This document shows positions 1 to 6,331 of a DNA stretch of 6,810 nt, piece by piece. How positions within the stretch are numbered: the first letter of the stretch is position 1; each line of letters begins with the position of its first letter. Source of the stretch: Ruminococcus sp. (GTDB lineage Bacteria > Bacillota > Clostridia > Oscillospirales > Ruminococcaceae); the NCBI GenBank assembly GCA_003446315.1, contig DMBA01000385.1, positions 11,733-18,542 of the forward strand, read 5' to 3'. The notes below the pieces were generated by a model that was given only the letters and a program-made list of their open reading frames with translations, made no database searches and had not been told where the DNA came from. The position numbers were made by a program, and so were the translations under genes.

Positions 1-1794
1 AGACGTTACCCGGATAAGGACGCAGACGCTGCACTCGAGGAGATTCTTCGGGAAGTTGAGCGTTCGCCGAAGCGCCGCAGCTTCCTGGACGATGACGATG
101 AAGACAATACCCCCGCACCGCGCCGCCGTGCCGCATCTTCGCCGGAAAACAGAAGATCGGCAGCAGAGGATGTTCCGCGCAGAACCCGCACCTCATCCGA
201 AGATGATCTTTCGGATTCTGAGCGCAGAGCAGCACAGTCCGCTGCAAACCGGGAAGCGCGTGAGCAGCAAAATGCCCGCAGAACGATGCAGAACCATCCT
301 GTACTGGAAGGCGCAGCAAGAAAACCGGCACCGCGGCAGCAGCAGCGTGAACTGAGTCCGGAACGCCCTGCCCGTCCCGCGCAGCCCCAGCGTTCAGCAC
401 AGCAGCAGCGCCGCAGCACCGCAGAAGGTGCACCGCAGTCCCGTCAGGCAGCACGCCGCCCCGCAAATGCATCCGCACAGCGAGCAGACAATGCACAAAG
501 CAGAAACCGCAGCAGTGCACAACGTCCGAACGGACAGCGCCGCGGCAGCAGAGCAGCCGTCAAACGCCGCGCATCCAGATGGCGCATCGGTTTGCTCATT
601 TATATCATCATCTTCTTCCTTGTTATTATGTTCCTGATGCACAGACTCTGGGGCTATCTCGGTGAATACGAAGCCTCGCGTCCGCAGTATACCATCGACG
701 GCTATGTAACACATCTCAACAGCGGTTTTTACAGCAGCATGATCCGGCAGAAAGTTGACCAGATCCCGGTTTCGAATTATGAAACTGCGGATACCATCGC
801 ATCGACACTGGTCGTTGATGCACCGGAAGAAGCAGAATACACATGGTCAAAGAATTCCACTGATTACTCAGATGACAACCCGTCTTATTATGTTCGCTGC
901 AACAATGCGCCGATCGCAACGGTAACCCTGCAAAAGGTCGGCACGACTGAGAAATTCGGTTTCCCGATCTGGCGTGCAATGGAACCGGAATCCCTGATCG
1001 AAGTGGCAAGCGAACCGGCATATGATCTTGAGATCACGATCCCGTCCGGCGCATCCGTAATGGTCAACGGACAGGCAGTTCCACTGGCAGAAATGACCGA
1101 CTGTGATTCTCACATTCAGTTGGATGAAACTGCATTGAACTATGCAGAGCAGCCGATGGCACAGCGTGTACAGATCTCCGGTCTTTATGTCGCACCGGAA
1201 GTCAAGGCATTCGATAACCTCGGCAATCAGCTTGAAGCAAGAACCGTTCCGGATGCATCGGAAACACATCAGGTTTATGTGTTTGAGCCGAAGGATGAAG
1301 TCACGCCGGATGCAGATCTTGAAAATCGTATGGATGAGCTGACCAAGGCTTATATCAACTATATGATCAACAAGGATCTCGCAACATGGGATAACCTCAA
1401 TTATCTTGAGAATTATCTGATTATCGGCAGCAGCGCACAGCAGAAACTGCGTTCCATGGTCAGCGATGTCGGCTGGAACAACCCGTATACAGAGCGTGTT
1501 GACAAAGTTCTGGAGATCTCGCACTATAAGATGTATTCAGATGATGTTTACACATGTGAATCGCATTTTGAGCTGCAATTGACCAACAATGTTGTCAATG
1601 ATTATATCGGAACCGTTCGCTGGACGATGATAAAGACAGCAGGCGGCTGGAAGGCAGCAGCATTTGAGATGCTGAGTTCCGGCGATAACACAGAGCAGAT
1701 TCAGGAAGATGCGCCGGAAGATACCGCAGAACCGGCAGCAGAAAACGGCGAAGCAGCAGAACCCGCAGATGCTGCTGCGGAACCGACCACCTAA
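1..1794 (+). CDS. Single-pass membrane protein with basic disordered cytoplasmic tail and extracytoplasmic NTF2-like domain (5' partial)
   Basis: The frame is open from base 1, giving 597 residues to the TAA at 1792-1794, so the true start lies upstream. The first in-frame ATG (286) has no Shine-Dalgarno site and sits inside low-complexity sequence. Residues below count from base 1. Residues 1-193 are charged and probably disordered: an acidic run (DDDDED, 30-35), then a long stretch rich in Arg, Ala, Gln and Ser. Residues 194-220 form one hydrophobic helix (WRIGLLIYIIIFFLVIMFLM), and the basic residues before it predict N-in topology. The outer part has a first alpha/beta segment (about 221-340), a beta-rich segment containing SVMVNGQAV (about 341-435), and a C-terminal domain (about 439-558) whose helix-then-sheet order and closing WTMIKTAGGWKAAAFEML suggest an NTF2-like fold. 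A Glu/Ala/Pro-rich tail ends the protein. The layout recalls TcaA/YvbJ-type envelope proteins, but this is analogy only. The function is unknown. Confidence 0.85.
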   Translation, partial: RRYPDKDADAALEEILREVERSPKRRSFLDDDDEDNTPAPRRRAASSPENRRSAAEDVPRRTRTSSEDDLSDSERRAAQSAANREAREQQNARRTMQNHPVLEGAARKPAPRQQQRELSPERPARPAQPQRSAQQQRRSTAEGAPQSRQAARRPANASAQRADNAQSRNRSSAQRPNGQRRGSRAAVKRRASRWRIGLLIYIIIFFLVIMFLMHRLWGYLGEYEASRPQYTIDGYVTHLNSGFYSSMIRQKVDQIPVSNYETADTIASTLVVDAPEEAEYTWSKNSTDYSDDNPSYYVRCNNAPIATVTLQKVGTTEKFGFPIWRAMEPESLIEVASEPAYDLEITIPSGASVMVNGQAVPLAEMTDCDSHIQLDETALNYAEQPMAQRVQISGLYVAPEVKAFDNLGNQLEARTVPDASETHQVYVFEPKDEVTPDADLENRMDELTKAYINYMINKDLATWDNLNYLENYLIIGSSAQQKLRSMVSDVGWNNPYTERVDKVLEISHYKMYSDDVYTCESHFELQLTNNVVNDYIGTVRWTMIKTAGGWKAAAFEMLSSGDNTEQIQEDAPEDTAEPAAENGEAAEPADAAAEPTT

Positions 1795-1800
1795 AAGCAA

Positions 1801-1831
1801 AAAGGACAGTCCCGCAAAAGGACTGTCCTTT
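1801..1831. terminator. Bidirectional terminator between convergent genes
   Basis: A perfect 12-bp inverted repeat (AAAGGACAGTCC, 1801-1812, with GGACTGTCCTTT, 1820-1831) encloses a 7-nt loop and begins 6 nt after the stop codon of the left-hand gene. Read on the plus strand it ends CCTTTGAGTTT. Read on the minus strand it ends CCTTTTTGCTTTT, which is the better U-tract. It can therefore serve both the membrane-protein gene and the patatin gene that converges on it. Confidence 0.85.
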
Positions 1832-1858
1832 GAGTTTATATGGAAAGAATCGCCGGAG

Positions 1859-1899
1859 CGATGATTGATACCGGACTCCGCCTCATTATCAATCCATCG
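1859..1899. repeat. Imperfect inverted repeat downstream of the patatin stop
   Basis: Arms CGATGATTGATA (1859-1870) and TATCAATCCATCG (1887-1899) pair over 12 bp with one bulged base around a 16-nt loop. The repeat begins 14 nt after the patatin stop on the minus strand and has no T-run, so by itself it is not a typical terminator. It could stabilise the mRNA 3' end ahead of the hairpin at 1801-1831. It may also be chance. Confidence 0.4.
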
Positions 1900-1912
1900 G
1901 AGATACTTCTCT

Positions 1913-3019
1913 TTATCTATTCCGTTCCAATTCCAATGCCGCTTCATATTCCGCCAGTGTATCCAAAAGCTGCTGCGGCTGCAAGACCCAACCGGCGCGG
2001 ACATTCTGCGGATCAAGAAAGCGATAATGCGATTGCAGACCGGCAGTTCGCTGCTGCTGCAATCTCCAACCGTCCACTTCAAACACATTGTCATACCAGA
2101 CATTTCCGCCCAGTGTCGGCAGCGGCACATTCGGTGCAAGTCTTCCGCCGTATTTCTGCAAAAACATCTCCAGAATCCGTCCGTTCGGGAACAAACGCTG
2201 CATTTTTTCGGTCAGAACCGCGTTCATTTCCTCTGGAGTCTGCGGGCGGATCCGCATGCCGGAAAGGAAATTCTTTGCATCGGAATAGCCTTCCTGCATG
2301 CGCACGCGAATCCGTTCCGGCGCAAAATTCAGTGTACCGGTCAACAGATTCCCCATCGGACGCATCGGCTTCACGACCATAAAATCTGCATCCGGATATT
2401 CTTCCGTCAAATTCCCGTTCCCGACGCTTGTTCCGCCGTAAAGGGAGAGTTTCGGGCGCAGAGAGATCATCAGCATATTGCGGTGTCCGTTTTCGTATGC
2501 AGGAGCGATACAGAGATCGCCTTCCGGTGTCACACCGCCGTCCATGAGCTGTCTGCCCTGATAGTATTCCGCTGTATAGATACGCGGAATGGCAGAAGAT
2601 GCGAGCAAAAGCGTTCGCATTTCATCCCGCGGCAAATCGTTCAGCTCGTAGAATCTCGCCTGATTATTTGCAATATCATGCACACTGACCGTCACGCGGA
2701 CTGGTGAAGTACGCAGATTTTCCAGCGGCAGCGTATCCAGAATCCGGATCAAGCCCTCACGGGAAAAGAAAGCGCCGTCCGCCCCTTTTGCGAGCAGATC
2801 GGAAGGCTGGATCTGTTCCCAGATCTGTTTGGCAAACTGCCAGTCGCCCAGCGCAAATAAAACTGCATTCAGTGCACCGACCGAACATCCTGCTGCCATC
2901 CGGATCTCCGTCAGCAAGCCGGCTTCTGCGAGTGCCTGCCAAGCCCCGATCTGAAAGGAGCCTTTCGCCCCGCCGCCGCCCAGCAGCAGCGCTGTTGGTT
3001 TTTTCGTTGTTTGTTCCAT
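1913..3019 (-). CDS. Patatin-like phospholipase family protein
   Basis: A 368-residue protein with the three hallmarks of the patatin fold. They are an oxyanion-hole glycine loop LLLGGGGAKGSFQIG (residues 11-25), the nucleophile elbow GCSVG with Ser46, and the DGG motif with Asp160, which completes the Ser/Asp dyad. ASSAIPRI (140-147) just before the Asp strand is also typical. Family members hydrolyse acyl esters of lipids; the substrate here cannot be read from sequence. There is no signal peptide or membrane helix, so it is probably cytosolic or peripheral at the membrane. About 200 residues beyond the core lack a motif I recognise. The ATG at 3019 is chosen because AAAGGGG lies 6 nt upstream and the promoter at 3066-3094 gives a leader of about 40 nt. 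An in-frame ATG at 3094 would fall inside the -35 box. The gene appears monocistronic and shares the terminator at 1801-1831 with its convergent neighbour. Confidence 0.92.
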   Translation of the reverse strand: MEQTTKKPTALLLGGGGAKGSFQIGAWQALAEAGLLTEIRMAAGCSVGALNAVLFALGDWQFAKQIWEQIQPSDLLAKGADGAFFSREGLIRILDTLPLENLRTSPVRVTVSVHDIANNQARFYELNDLPRDEMRTLLLASSAIPRIYTAEYYQGRQLMDGGVTPEGDLCIAPAYENGHRNMLMISLRPKLSLYGGTSVGNGNLTEEYPDADFMVVKPMRPMGNLLTGTLNFAPERIRVRMQEGYSDAKNFLSGMRIRPQTPEEMNAVLTEKMQRLFPNGRILEMFLQKYGGRLAPNVPLPTLGGNVWYDNVFEVDGWRLQQQRTAGLQSHYRFLDPQNVRAGWVLQPQQLLDTLAEYEAALELERNR

Positions 3020-3065
3020 ATGTTTCCCCTTTCCGCTGCCGGAAGCAGCAGGATTTGACATATTT

Positions 3066-3094
3066 ATCATAGCATACTTCCGGATAAAATGCAA
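3066..3094 (-). promoter_or_regulatory. Sigma-A promoter of the patatin gene
   Basis: On the minus strand, TTGCAT (3094-3089) is followed after exactly 17 nt by TATGAT (3071-3066). Each box has one or two departures from consensus. Transcription would start near 3059, about 40 nt before the ATG at 3019. Confidence 0.7.
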
Positions 3095-3170
3095 CTGATT
3101 TACAAAAAAATAAAGAATATATCATAATCCATATGCACCCGCATAGCTGCATTTCAATCGCATCTGCTGA

Positions 3171-3209
3171 TAAAAAGCACCGTCCTGAACACAGATTCAG
3201 GGCGGTGCT
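3171..3209 (-). terminator. Intrinsic terminator of the alpha/beta hydrolase gene
   Basis: Read on the minus strand, arms 3209-3196 and 3189-3176 form a 14-bp stem with one A/C mismatch and a 6-nt loop, followed directly by TTTTTA. The stem starts 5 nt after the hydrolase stop codon. It separates that gene from the patatin gene, which has its own promoter. Confidence 0.9.
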
Positions 3210-3214
3210 GTTCA

Positions 3215-4219
3215 TTATGATACAGGATCCCAGTTTTTCAATTCAGTCAGCAGTCCCTGCAAATTCGTCATATGCAGATTATGCGAGCCGGAAATGACGG
3301 TCATTTTGCTGTCCGGATTTGTCAGCAGCTCCCGATGCAGCTTCTCCCATGCCGGCATGCGTTCACAATTATCCTGTGACAAAACATACAGCACCGGCAC
3401 ACTTTCCGGAAACTTCATATCCCGACAAGTTTCGACATTATGTGAAAAAAAATGCATCTCATTCATTTGAGTATGATTCAGCGGGATGGAGCTGAACATT
3501 GCCAGCGCCTTTGCCCGATCGTCATCGGTCAGGGTCGGGATCTGCGCCATTGTCTCATCGAATGTCAATTCCGTGATGATCCGATTGATGCCGGATTCAT
3601 AGAGAAGCGGGCGCAGGATCGTATAAAGCATCAGTTGATTTTTTGGTTTTGCCGCCCAGATATCCTCATCCACCTGCCGCGGCACAGAGGAGTCAATCCC
3701 CAGAAACGCCGTCACTTCGTCTGTATAGTGATTGGCATAATACAGCGCATAAACGCCGGCGATCGAATGTCCAATCAGCGTATACCGGTCATAGCCGAGA
3801 TGCTGCATCAACCCATGCAATTCCTCGCAATAATTTTCCACACTTCTGTCAAGATCCGTCCGGTCGCTCAAACCAACGCCCAGCGGATCGACCGAAATGA
3901 TCTTATAGCGATCCTGCAAACCTTCTGCAACTGCATGGAATTCATAATACGTTGATGCAGAGCTGAATCCGGGCAGAATGACTGCCACATCCTCGGACGC
4001 ACTGTCATAAACCGTAAATTGGAGCCTGTCTCCGTGTTCAGTCGTATAGGTTTCGCCGTATGCATTCTGATAGATCTTTTTGTCCGTTTTTTTCTTGATT
4101 TGGTGCCTGATCGTCGAAATCAGGAACAATCCTGCCAGAATCAGCAAAAAGATGCCGATTCCCTTTCCAATTCTCCGAAAAATGCTTTTTTTGTTGTGAT
4201 TTTGTGATTCTTTACTCAT
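3215..4219 (-). CDS. Membrane-anchored alpha/beta-fold hydrolase
   Basis: A 334-residue protein. A basic N-terminus (KKSIFRRIGK) precedes a hydrophobic helix at about residues 21-37 with no clear signal-peptidase site. It is therefore probably an N-in signal anchor holding an extracytoplasmic enzyme. The hydrolase core starts near residue 66: VAVILPGFSSAS (79-90) forms the oxyanion-hole strand and loop, VDPLGVGLSD (110-119) the usual DxxGxGxS turn, and IGHSIAG the nucleophile elbow with Ser152. That elbow has Ala at the fifth position of GxSxG, a known variant. The likely acid is Asp283 in VLYVLSQD, and the base is His313 or His316 in SGSHNLHM. Esterase, lipase or peptidase activity cannot be told apart. 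The ATG at 4219 has AAAGGA 9 nt upstream. I see no strong promoter. A weak option is GAGACA-18 nt-TATGAG (4349-4320), overlapping the pilin terminator, so read-through from the pilin gene is also possible. Confidence 0.9.
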   Translation of the reverse strand: MSKESQNHNKKSIFRRIGKGIGIFLLILAGLFLISTIRHQIKKKTDKKIYQNAYGETYTTEHGDRLQFTVYDSASEDVAVILPGFSSASTYYEFHAVAEGLQDRYKIISVDPLGVGLSDRTDLDRSVENYCEELHGLMQHLGYDRYTLIGHSIAGVYALYYANHYTDEVTAFLGIDSSVPRQVDEDIWAAKPKNQLMLYTILRPLLYESGINRIITELTFDETMAQIPTLTDDDRAKALAMFSSIPLNHTQMNEMHFFSHNVETCRDMKFPESVPVLYVLSQDNCERMPAWEKLHRELLTNPDSKMTVISGSHNLHMTNLQGLLTELKNWDPVS

Positions 4220-4332
4220 TTTTAAGTTCCTTTCTCATACCATGTGCCATTTGTGCAAAGACTTGTGTAAAACGAATTGGACAGAATGATTGCTATACTG
4301 TTCTCCCGGTCGTCACCCCCTCATAGTGAAAT

Positions 4333-4373
4333 AAATATAAAAATGTCTCCGACCAGATGATCGGAGACATTTT
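4333..4373 (-). terminator. Intrinsic terminator of the pilin-like gene
   Basis: A perfect inverted repeat (arms 4340-4352 and 4361-4373, core TGTCTCCGA/TCGGAGACA) encloses an 8-nt loop. On the minus strand it is followed by TTTTTATATTTATTT. It starts 43 nt after the pilin stop. The plus-strand reading (ACATTTTCTGG) has only a short U-run. Confidence 0.9.
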
Positions 4374-4416
4374 CTGGTGATATAAATTGAGAATACGCCT
4401 TGATTTATAACAATGC

Positions 4417-5058
4417 TTAGCTCCATGCATCTGTGCAGTAACTTACCATCTGGGATTCATTCGCAGTCGAAATCGAAGTTGCTGTGCACGAAGCGCTAAT
4501 GCTTGCAGAATCAGCACGTTCTCTCGGTTTCAGCGGATAACCGCCGACATAAGAGGTTGTATAATCATCTGCACACAGCACACCGCGAACAGAATAGTTT
4601 TCCACATATGCCGACCAACTCACCTGACGATATTCGGAGAACAGGCGGTCGAGCCGATTGCTGAATGTGGCAGGCGCTGCGGTTCTGGCATCGGCGCCGT
4701 AAAAATCAGGTGAAACGTTGCCGCTGGCGCTCGGATCAGAGATACTGGTTGTCACAAAATCATTGATCACGCCTCTGTTTGCACGGATAAACACATGACC
4801 TTGCTTATTCGTTCCGGAACCGTAAAATGCAGATACACTGTTTGCATTCCGATCGAGGAACTCATATTCCTGCATAACGGTCTGGAGCGAATTGAAAAGT
4901 ACCTTTGCATTGCTGTTTGCAGAATTCAGGCGGCTGTTTCTGGTATAGCCCATCATTGCGGGCACCAGCACACCGGTCAGAATTGCAATAATCGCAACAA
5001 CGATCATCATTTCGAGTAATGTAAAGCCGGAAACCCGACCCTTTTGTAAAGCTTTCAT
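4417..5058 (-). CDS. Type IV pilin-like (prepilin) protein
   Basis: A 213-residue protein with a class III prepilin signal. An 11-residue basic leader (MKALQKGRVSG) precedes the cleavage site G|FTLLE, with Glu at +5 (residue 16), and a hydrophobic helix MMIVVAIIAILTGVLVPAMM follows. In this family a prepilin peptidase cleaves and methylates the N-terminus and the helix packs into a pilus or pseudopilus. The rest has no motif I recognise. It is rich in Ser, Thr and Asn, with an N-terminal helical spine continuing to about residue 68 and three cysteines (162, 191, 208). Cys191 and Cys208 could close a C-terminal loop. The ATG at 5058 is chosen because the leader then has normal length, AGAGGGG lies 9 nt upstream, and the strong promoter leaves no room for the in-frame ATG at 5166. 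No assembly ATPase, platform protein or peptidase gene is adjacent, so it must use machinery encoded elsewhere. Fibre pilin or pseudopilin (ComG-like) remains open. Confidence 0.9.
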   Translation of the reverse strand: MKALQKGRVSGFTLLEMMIVVAIIAILTGVLVPAMMGYTRNSRLNSANSNAKVLFNSLQTVMQEYEFLDRNANSVSAFYGSGTNKQGHVFIRANRGVINDFVTTSISDPSASGNVSPDFYGADARTAAPATFSNRLDRLFSEYRQVSWSAYVENYSVRGVLCADDYTTSYVGGYPLKPRERADSASISASCTATSISTANESQMVSYCTDAWS

Positions 5059-5071
5059 AATACCATACCCC

Positions 5072-5109
5072 TCTGTTATCATCCGATTCCGTTTTTCATA
5101 ACAGAATCG
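5072..5109 (-). promoter_or_regulatory. Two overlapping, mutually exclusive leader hairpins of the pilin-like mRNA
   Basis: In the roughly 90-nt leader, hairpin A pairs CGATTCTG (5109-5102) with CGGAATCG (5091-5084): 8 bp including one G-U, with a 10-nt loop. Hairpin B pairs TCTGTTAT (5106-5099 region, plus-strand arm 5098-5105) with ATAACAGA (5079-5072): 8 bp, with an 18-nt loop. They share 5102-5105 and cannot form together. Hairpin B overlaps the first bases of the AGAGGGG ribosome-binding site, so it could lower translation. Only the pairings are seen; a regulatory role is inference. Confidence 0.4.
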
Positions 5110-5156
5110 CTCTGAACTCCTCATTTTCAGTGAAAAGTTATCATTGACCCGACTAT

Positions 5157-5185
5157 AGTATAACATATTTTAAGGAAATTGTCAA
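5157..5185 (-). promoter_or_regulatory. Near-consensus sigma-A promoter of the pilin-like gene
   Basis: On the minus strand, a perfect -35 TTGACA (5185-5180) is followed after exactly 17 nt by TATACT (5162-5157), one base from consensus. An A/T-rich stretch lies upstream of the -35. Predicted start is near 5150, giving a leader of about 90 nt. It is the strongest promoter in the window. Confidence 0.9.
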
Positions 5186-5220
5186 TAGAAAAATGAACAA
5201 TTTATGAAGTGCGAAATTCA

Positions 5221-5238
5221 CAAAACCCAACGGGCTTG
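5221..5238 (-). terminator. Weak terminator-like hairpin after the kinase-like gene
   Basis: On the minus strand, AAGCCC (5237-5232), a 3-nt loop GTT, and GGGTTT (5228-5223) form a 6-bp stem including one G-U pair, followed by a single further T and then G. It lies about 36 nt after the stop at 5274. The stem and U-tract are short, so termination may be partial. Confidence 0.35.
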
Positions 5239-5273
5239 CTTGTTGAAAATGCACAATTCATTTGACAAAAGCT

Positions 5274-6092
5274 TCACAAAGTATATCTGTCATCAAATTC
5301 CGGCTTTCCGGCAAACAGATCATCGGTGACAGGGAGTATCTCCGAGAGCAGGACTCGATAAACAGAGAACACACTCTCCTCATATGGTTTTTTATCAGAA
5401 GAAACGCGCAAAACGCCTCCGTCACCGGCATCTTTCTGCGGCAGTTCGATCAGCAGGGAACGCTTTCCGGCGCGTTTGACCCGAAAGATCCTTGCATGAT
5501 ACGTTACACAAAAGCGCTGCATGATGAGCTGATCCACCATGGGACAAGGAATCTCCAGCATTTCGGAATCATCGGCAGTTTCCAGCAGCAGTTCGATCTG
5601 CACGCAGCCTTCCGAGATTCCCGCGCTGACAGACAGCGTATCTTCCGGCGAACCGGTCGAGAGCAATTCCAGCGCTGCCAGCAGCAGCAAAAACGTCAGA
5701 CGGTTCGGGTCAATATCGGCACACAAACCGGAATCCACTTCATTGACATGAACCCGGTTCATTGTCCCGATCAGTTCTGCCAACTGATTTGCGAATCGCC
5801 GGATCGGTTTGCTCAGCGAGCAGCGGAGCTGTTTGGCAGTTCCTTCCTCATAACACAGCAATTCCTTTGCGCGGGCAGTCTGCCGCAAAACAGTATAACT
5901 GCTTTCATACAGTTCCTTCACTGCTTCACGCAATACAGGATCCGCCGGCAAACCATCACATTCCGGATGCGGATTCAACAGCTTGGACGTACAATTCAGT
6001 GCGGTGACAGCGTTTTCAGCGGCTGCGATCTGTTCTTGAAGCAGCAGTTTCAAATCTTGCGGTGTTAATTTGCAGAACATATCCGATTCCAT
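5274..6092 (-). CDS. Soluble degenerate histidine-kinase-like protein
   Basis: A 272-residue protein with no membrane helix or signal peptide. Residues about 9-90 are largely helical. LRCSLSKPIRRFANQLAEL (89-107) resembles the DHp H-box, but Cys91 stands where the phospho-accepting His would be. CADIDPNRLTFLLLLAALEL (124-143) resembles the kinase N-box, with the essential Asn missing. The later part keeps the order of an HATPase domain: a helix-strand resembling the end of the ATP lid (about 185-204), then RAGKRSLLIELP (207-218) like the final G-x-G-T strand. No DxGxG (G1) or GxGL (G2) box is present. It is therefore probably a pseudokinase or phosphotransfer/scaffold protein derived from a sensor kinase. 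No response-regulator gene is adjacent. A distant or unrelated fold is possible. The ATG at 6092 has AGGA 3 nt upstream, closer than usual, so Met5 (6080) is an alternative start. Confidence 0.75.
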   Translation of the reverse strand: MESDMFCKLTPQDLKLLLQEQIAAAENAVTALNCTSKLLNPHPECDGLPADPVLREAVKELYESSYTVLRQTARAKELLCYEEGTAKQLRCSLSKPIRRFANQLAELIGTMNRVHVNEVDSGLCADIDPNRLTFLLLLAALELLSTGSPEDTLSVSAGISEGCVQIELLLETADDSEMLEIPCPMVDQLIMQRFCVTYHARIFRVKRAGKRSLLIELPQKDAGDGGVLRVSSDKKPYEESVFSVYRVLLSEILPVTDDLFAGKPEFDDRYTL

Positions 6093-6133
6093 TGATCCTA
6101 TCCATCCCTTTCTGCATCATACTTTTTCTTATT

Positions 6134-6162
6134 ATTATACACGAAGTCACCGAAAAAAACGA
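6134..6162 (-). promoter_or_regulatory. Probable promoter of the kinase-like gene
   Basis: A perfect TATAAT lies on the minus strand at 6139-6134, about 42 nt before the ATG at 6092. The matching -35 position (6162-6157, TCGTTT, 17-nt spacer) is poor. The promoter may therefore be weak or depend on an activator. It diverges from the gapA promoter. Confidence 0.45.
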
Positions 6163-6220
6163 GCCATTTTTTCATCTTTGGTATAATAGCCAGTTTTACA
6201 ACATTGCCGATGCGAATTAC

Positions 6221-6266
6221 TGACAAAATCGTTTGTTTTTGCAGTTGCACCGTTATTTTTTTGTCA
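6221..6266. repeat. Inverted repeat just upstream of the gapA promoter
   Basis: TGACAAAA (6221-6228) and TTTTGTCA (6259-6266) are perfect 8-base inverted copies separated by 30 nt. The right copy ends 6 nt before the gapA -35 box. The position suits a pair of regulator half-sites in the divergent intergenic region, but the A/T-rich content makes a chance match plausible. Confidence 0.35.
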
Positions 6267-6272
6267 AAGTGC

Positions 6273-6301
6273 TTGCAATTTCCGGAAAAATAGTGTAAAA
6301 T
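6273..6301 (+). promoter_or_regulatory. Sigma-A promoter of gapA
   Basis: TTGCAA (6273-6278), a 17-nt spacer and TAAAAT (6296-6301). Predicted start is near 6308, leaving a leader of about 24 nt that carries the full AGGAGGT ribosome-binding site. A second plus-strand TATAAT at 6182-6187 has no good -35 and may be incidental. Confidence 0.75.
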
Positions 6302-6331
6302 AGAGGTATCAAATTATAGGAGGTAATTCCA

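Noticed and set aside
286..288. ATG at 286 as the start of the left-hand membrane-protein gene
   Set aside because: The frame is open back to base 1 with the same charged, low-complexity composition, and there is no Shine-Dalgarno site before 286.
868..1524. A 218-codon minus-strand open frame, and a 200-codon one at 1537-2139
   Set aside because: The first lies wholly inside the plus-strand membrane-protein gene, and the second overlaps both convergent genes and the terminator. Both are Cys/His/Arg-rich and lack start signals.
1865..2707. A 280-codon plus-strand open frame, and a 180-codon frame at 1840-2382
   Set aside because: Both lie antisense to the patatin gene, whose catalytic motifs are intact. 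Their products are rich in His, Arg, Cys and Ser without a recognisable domain, as expected of antisense frames, and neither has a ribosome-binding site.
5059..5166. A 36-residue N-terminal extension of the pilin-like protein from the ATG at 5166
   Set aside because: It would start upstream of the predicted transcription start, within the promoter, and would put 47 residues before the prepilin cleavage site, which is too long for the family.
5261..5280. Imperfect 20-base palindrome TTTGAC...TTCACAAA with an AAGCTT centre, considered as a Rex-like operator
   Set aside because: It straddles the 3' end of the kinase-like gene about 75 bases upstream of the pilin -35 box and does not match the TTGTTAA/TTAACAA half-site pattern. 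It is probably chance in A/T-rich sequence.
5262..6068. A 268-codon plus-strand open frame
   Set aside because: It covers the kinase-like gene on the opposite strand and has a Gln/Arg/Phe-rich translation with no domain. The minus-strand gene has start signals and family-like sequence.
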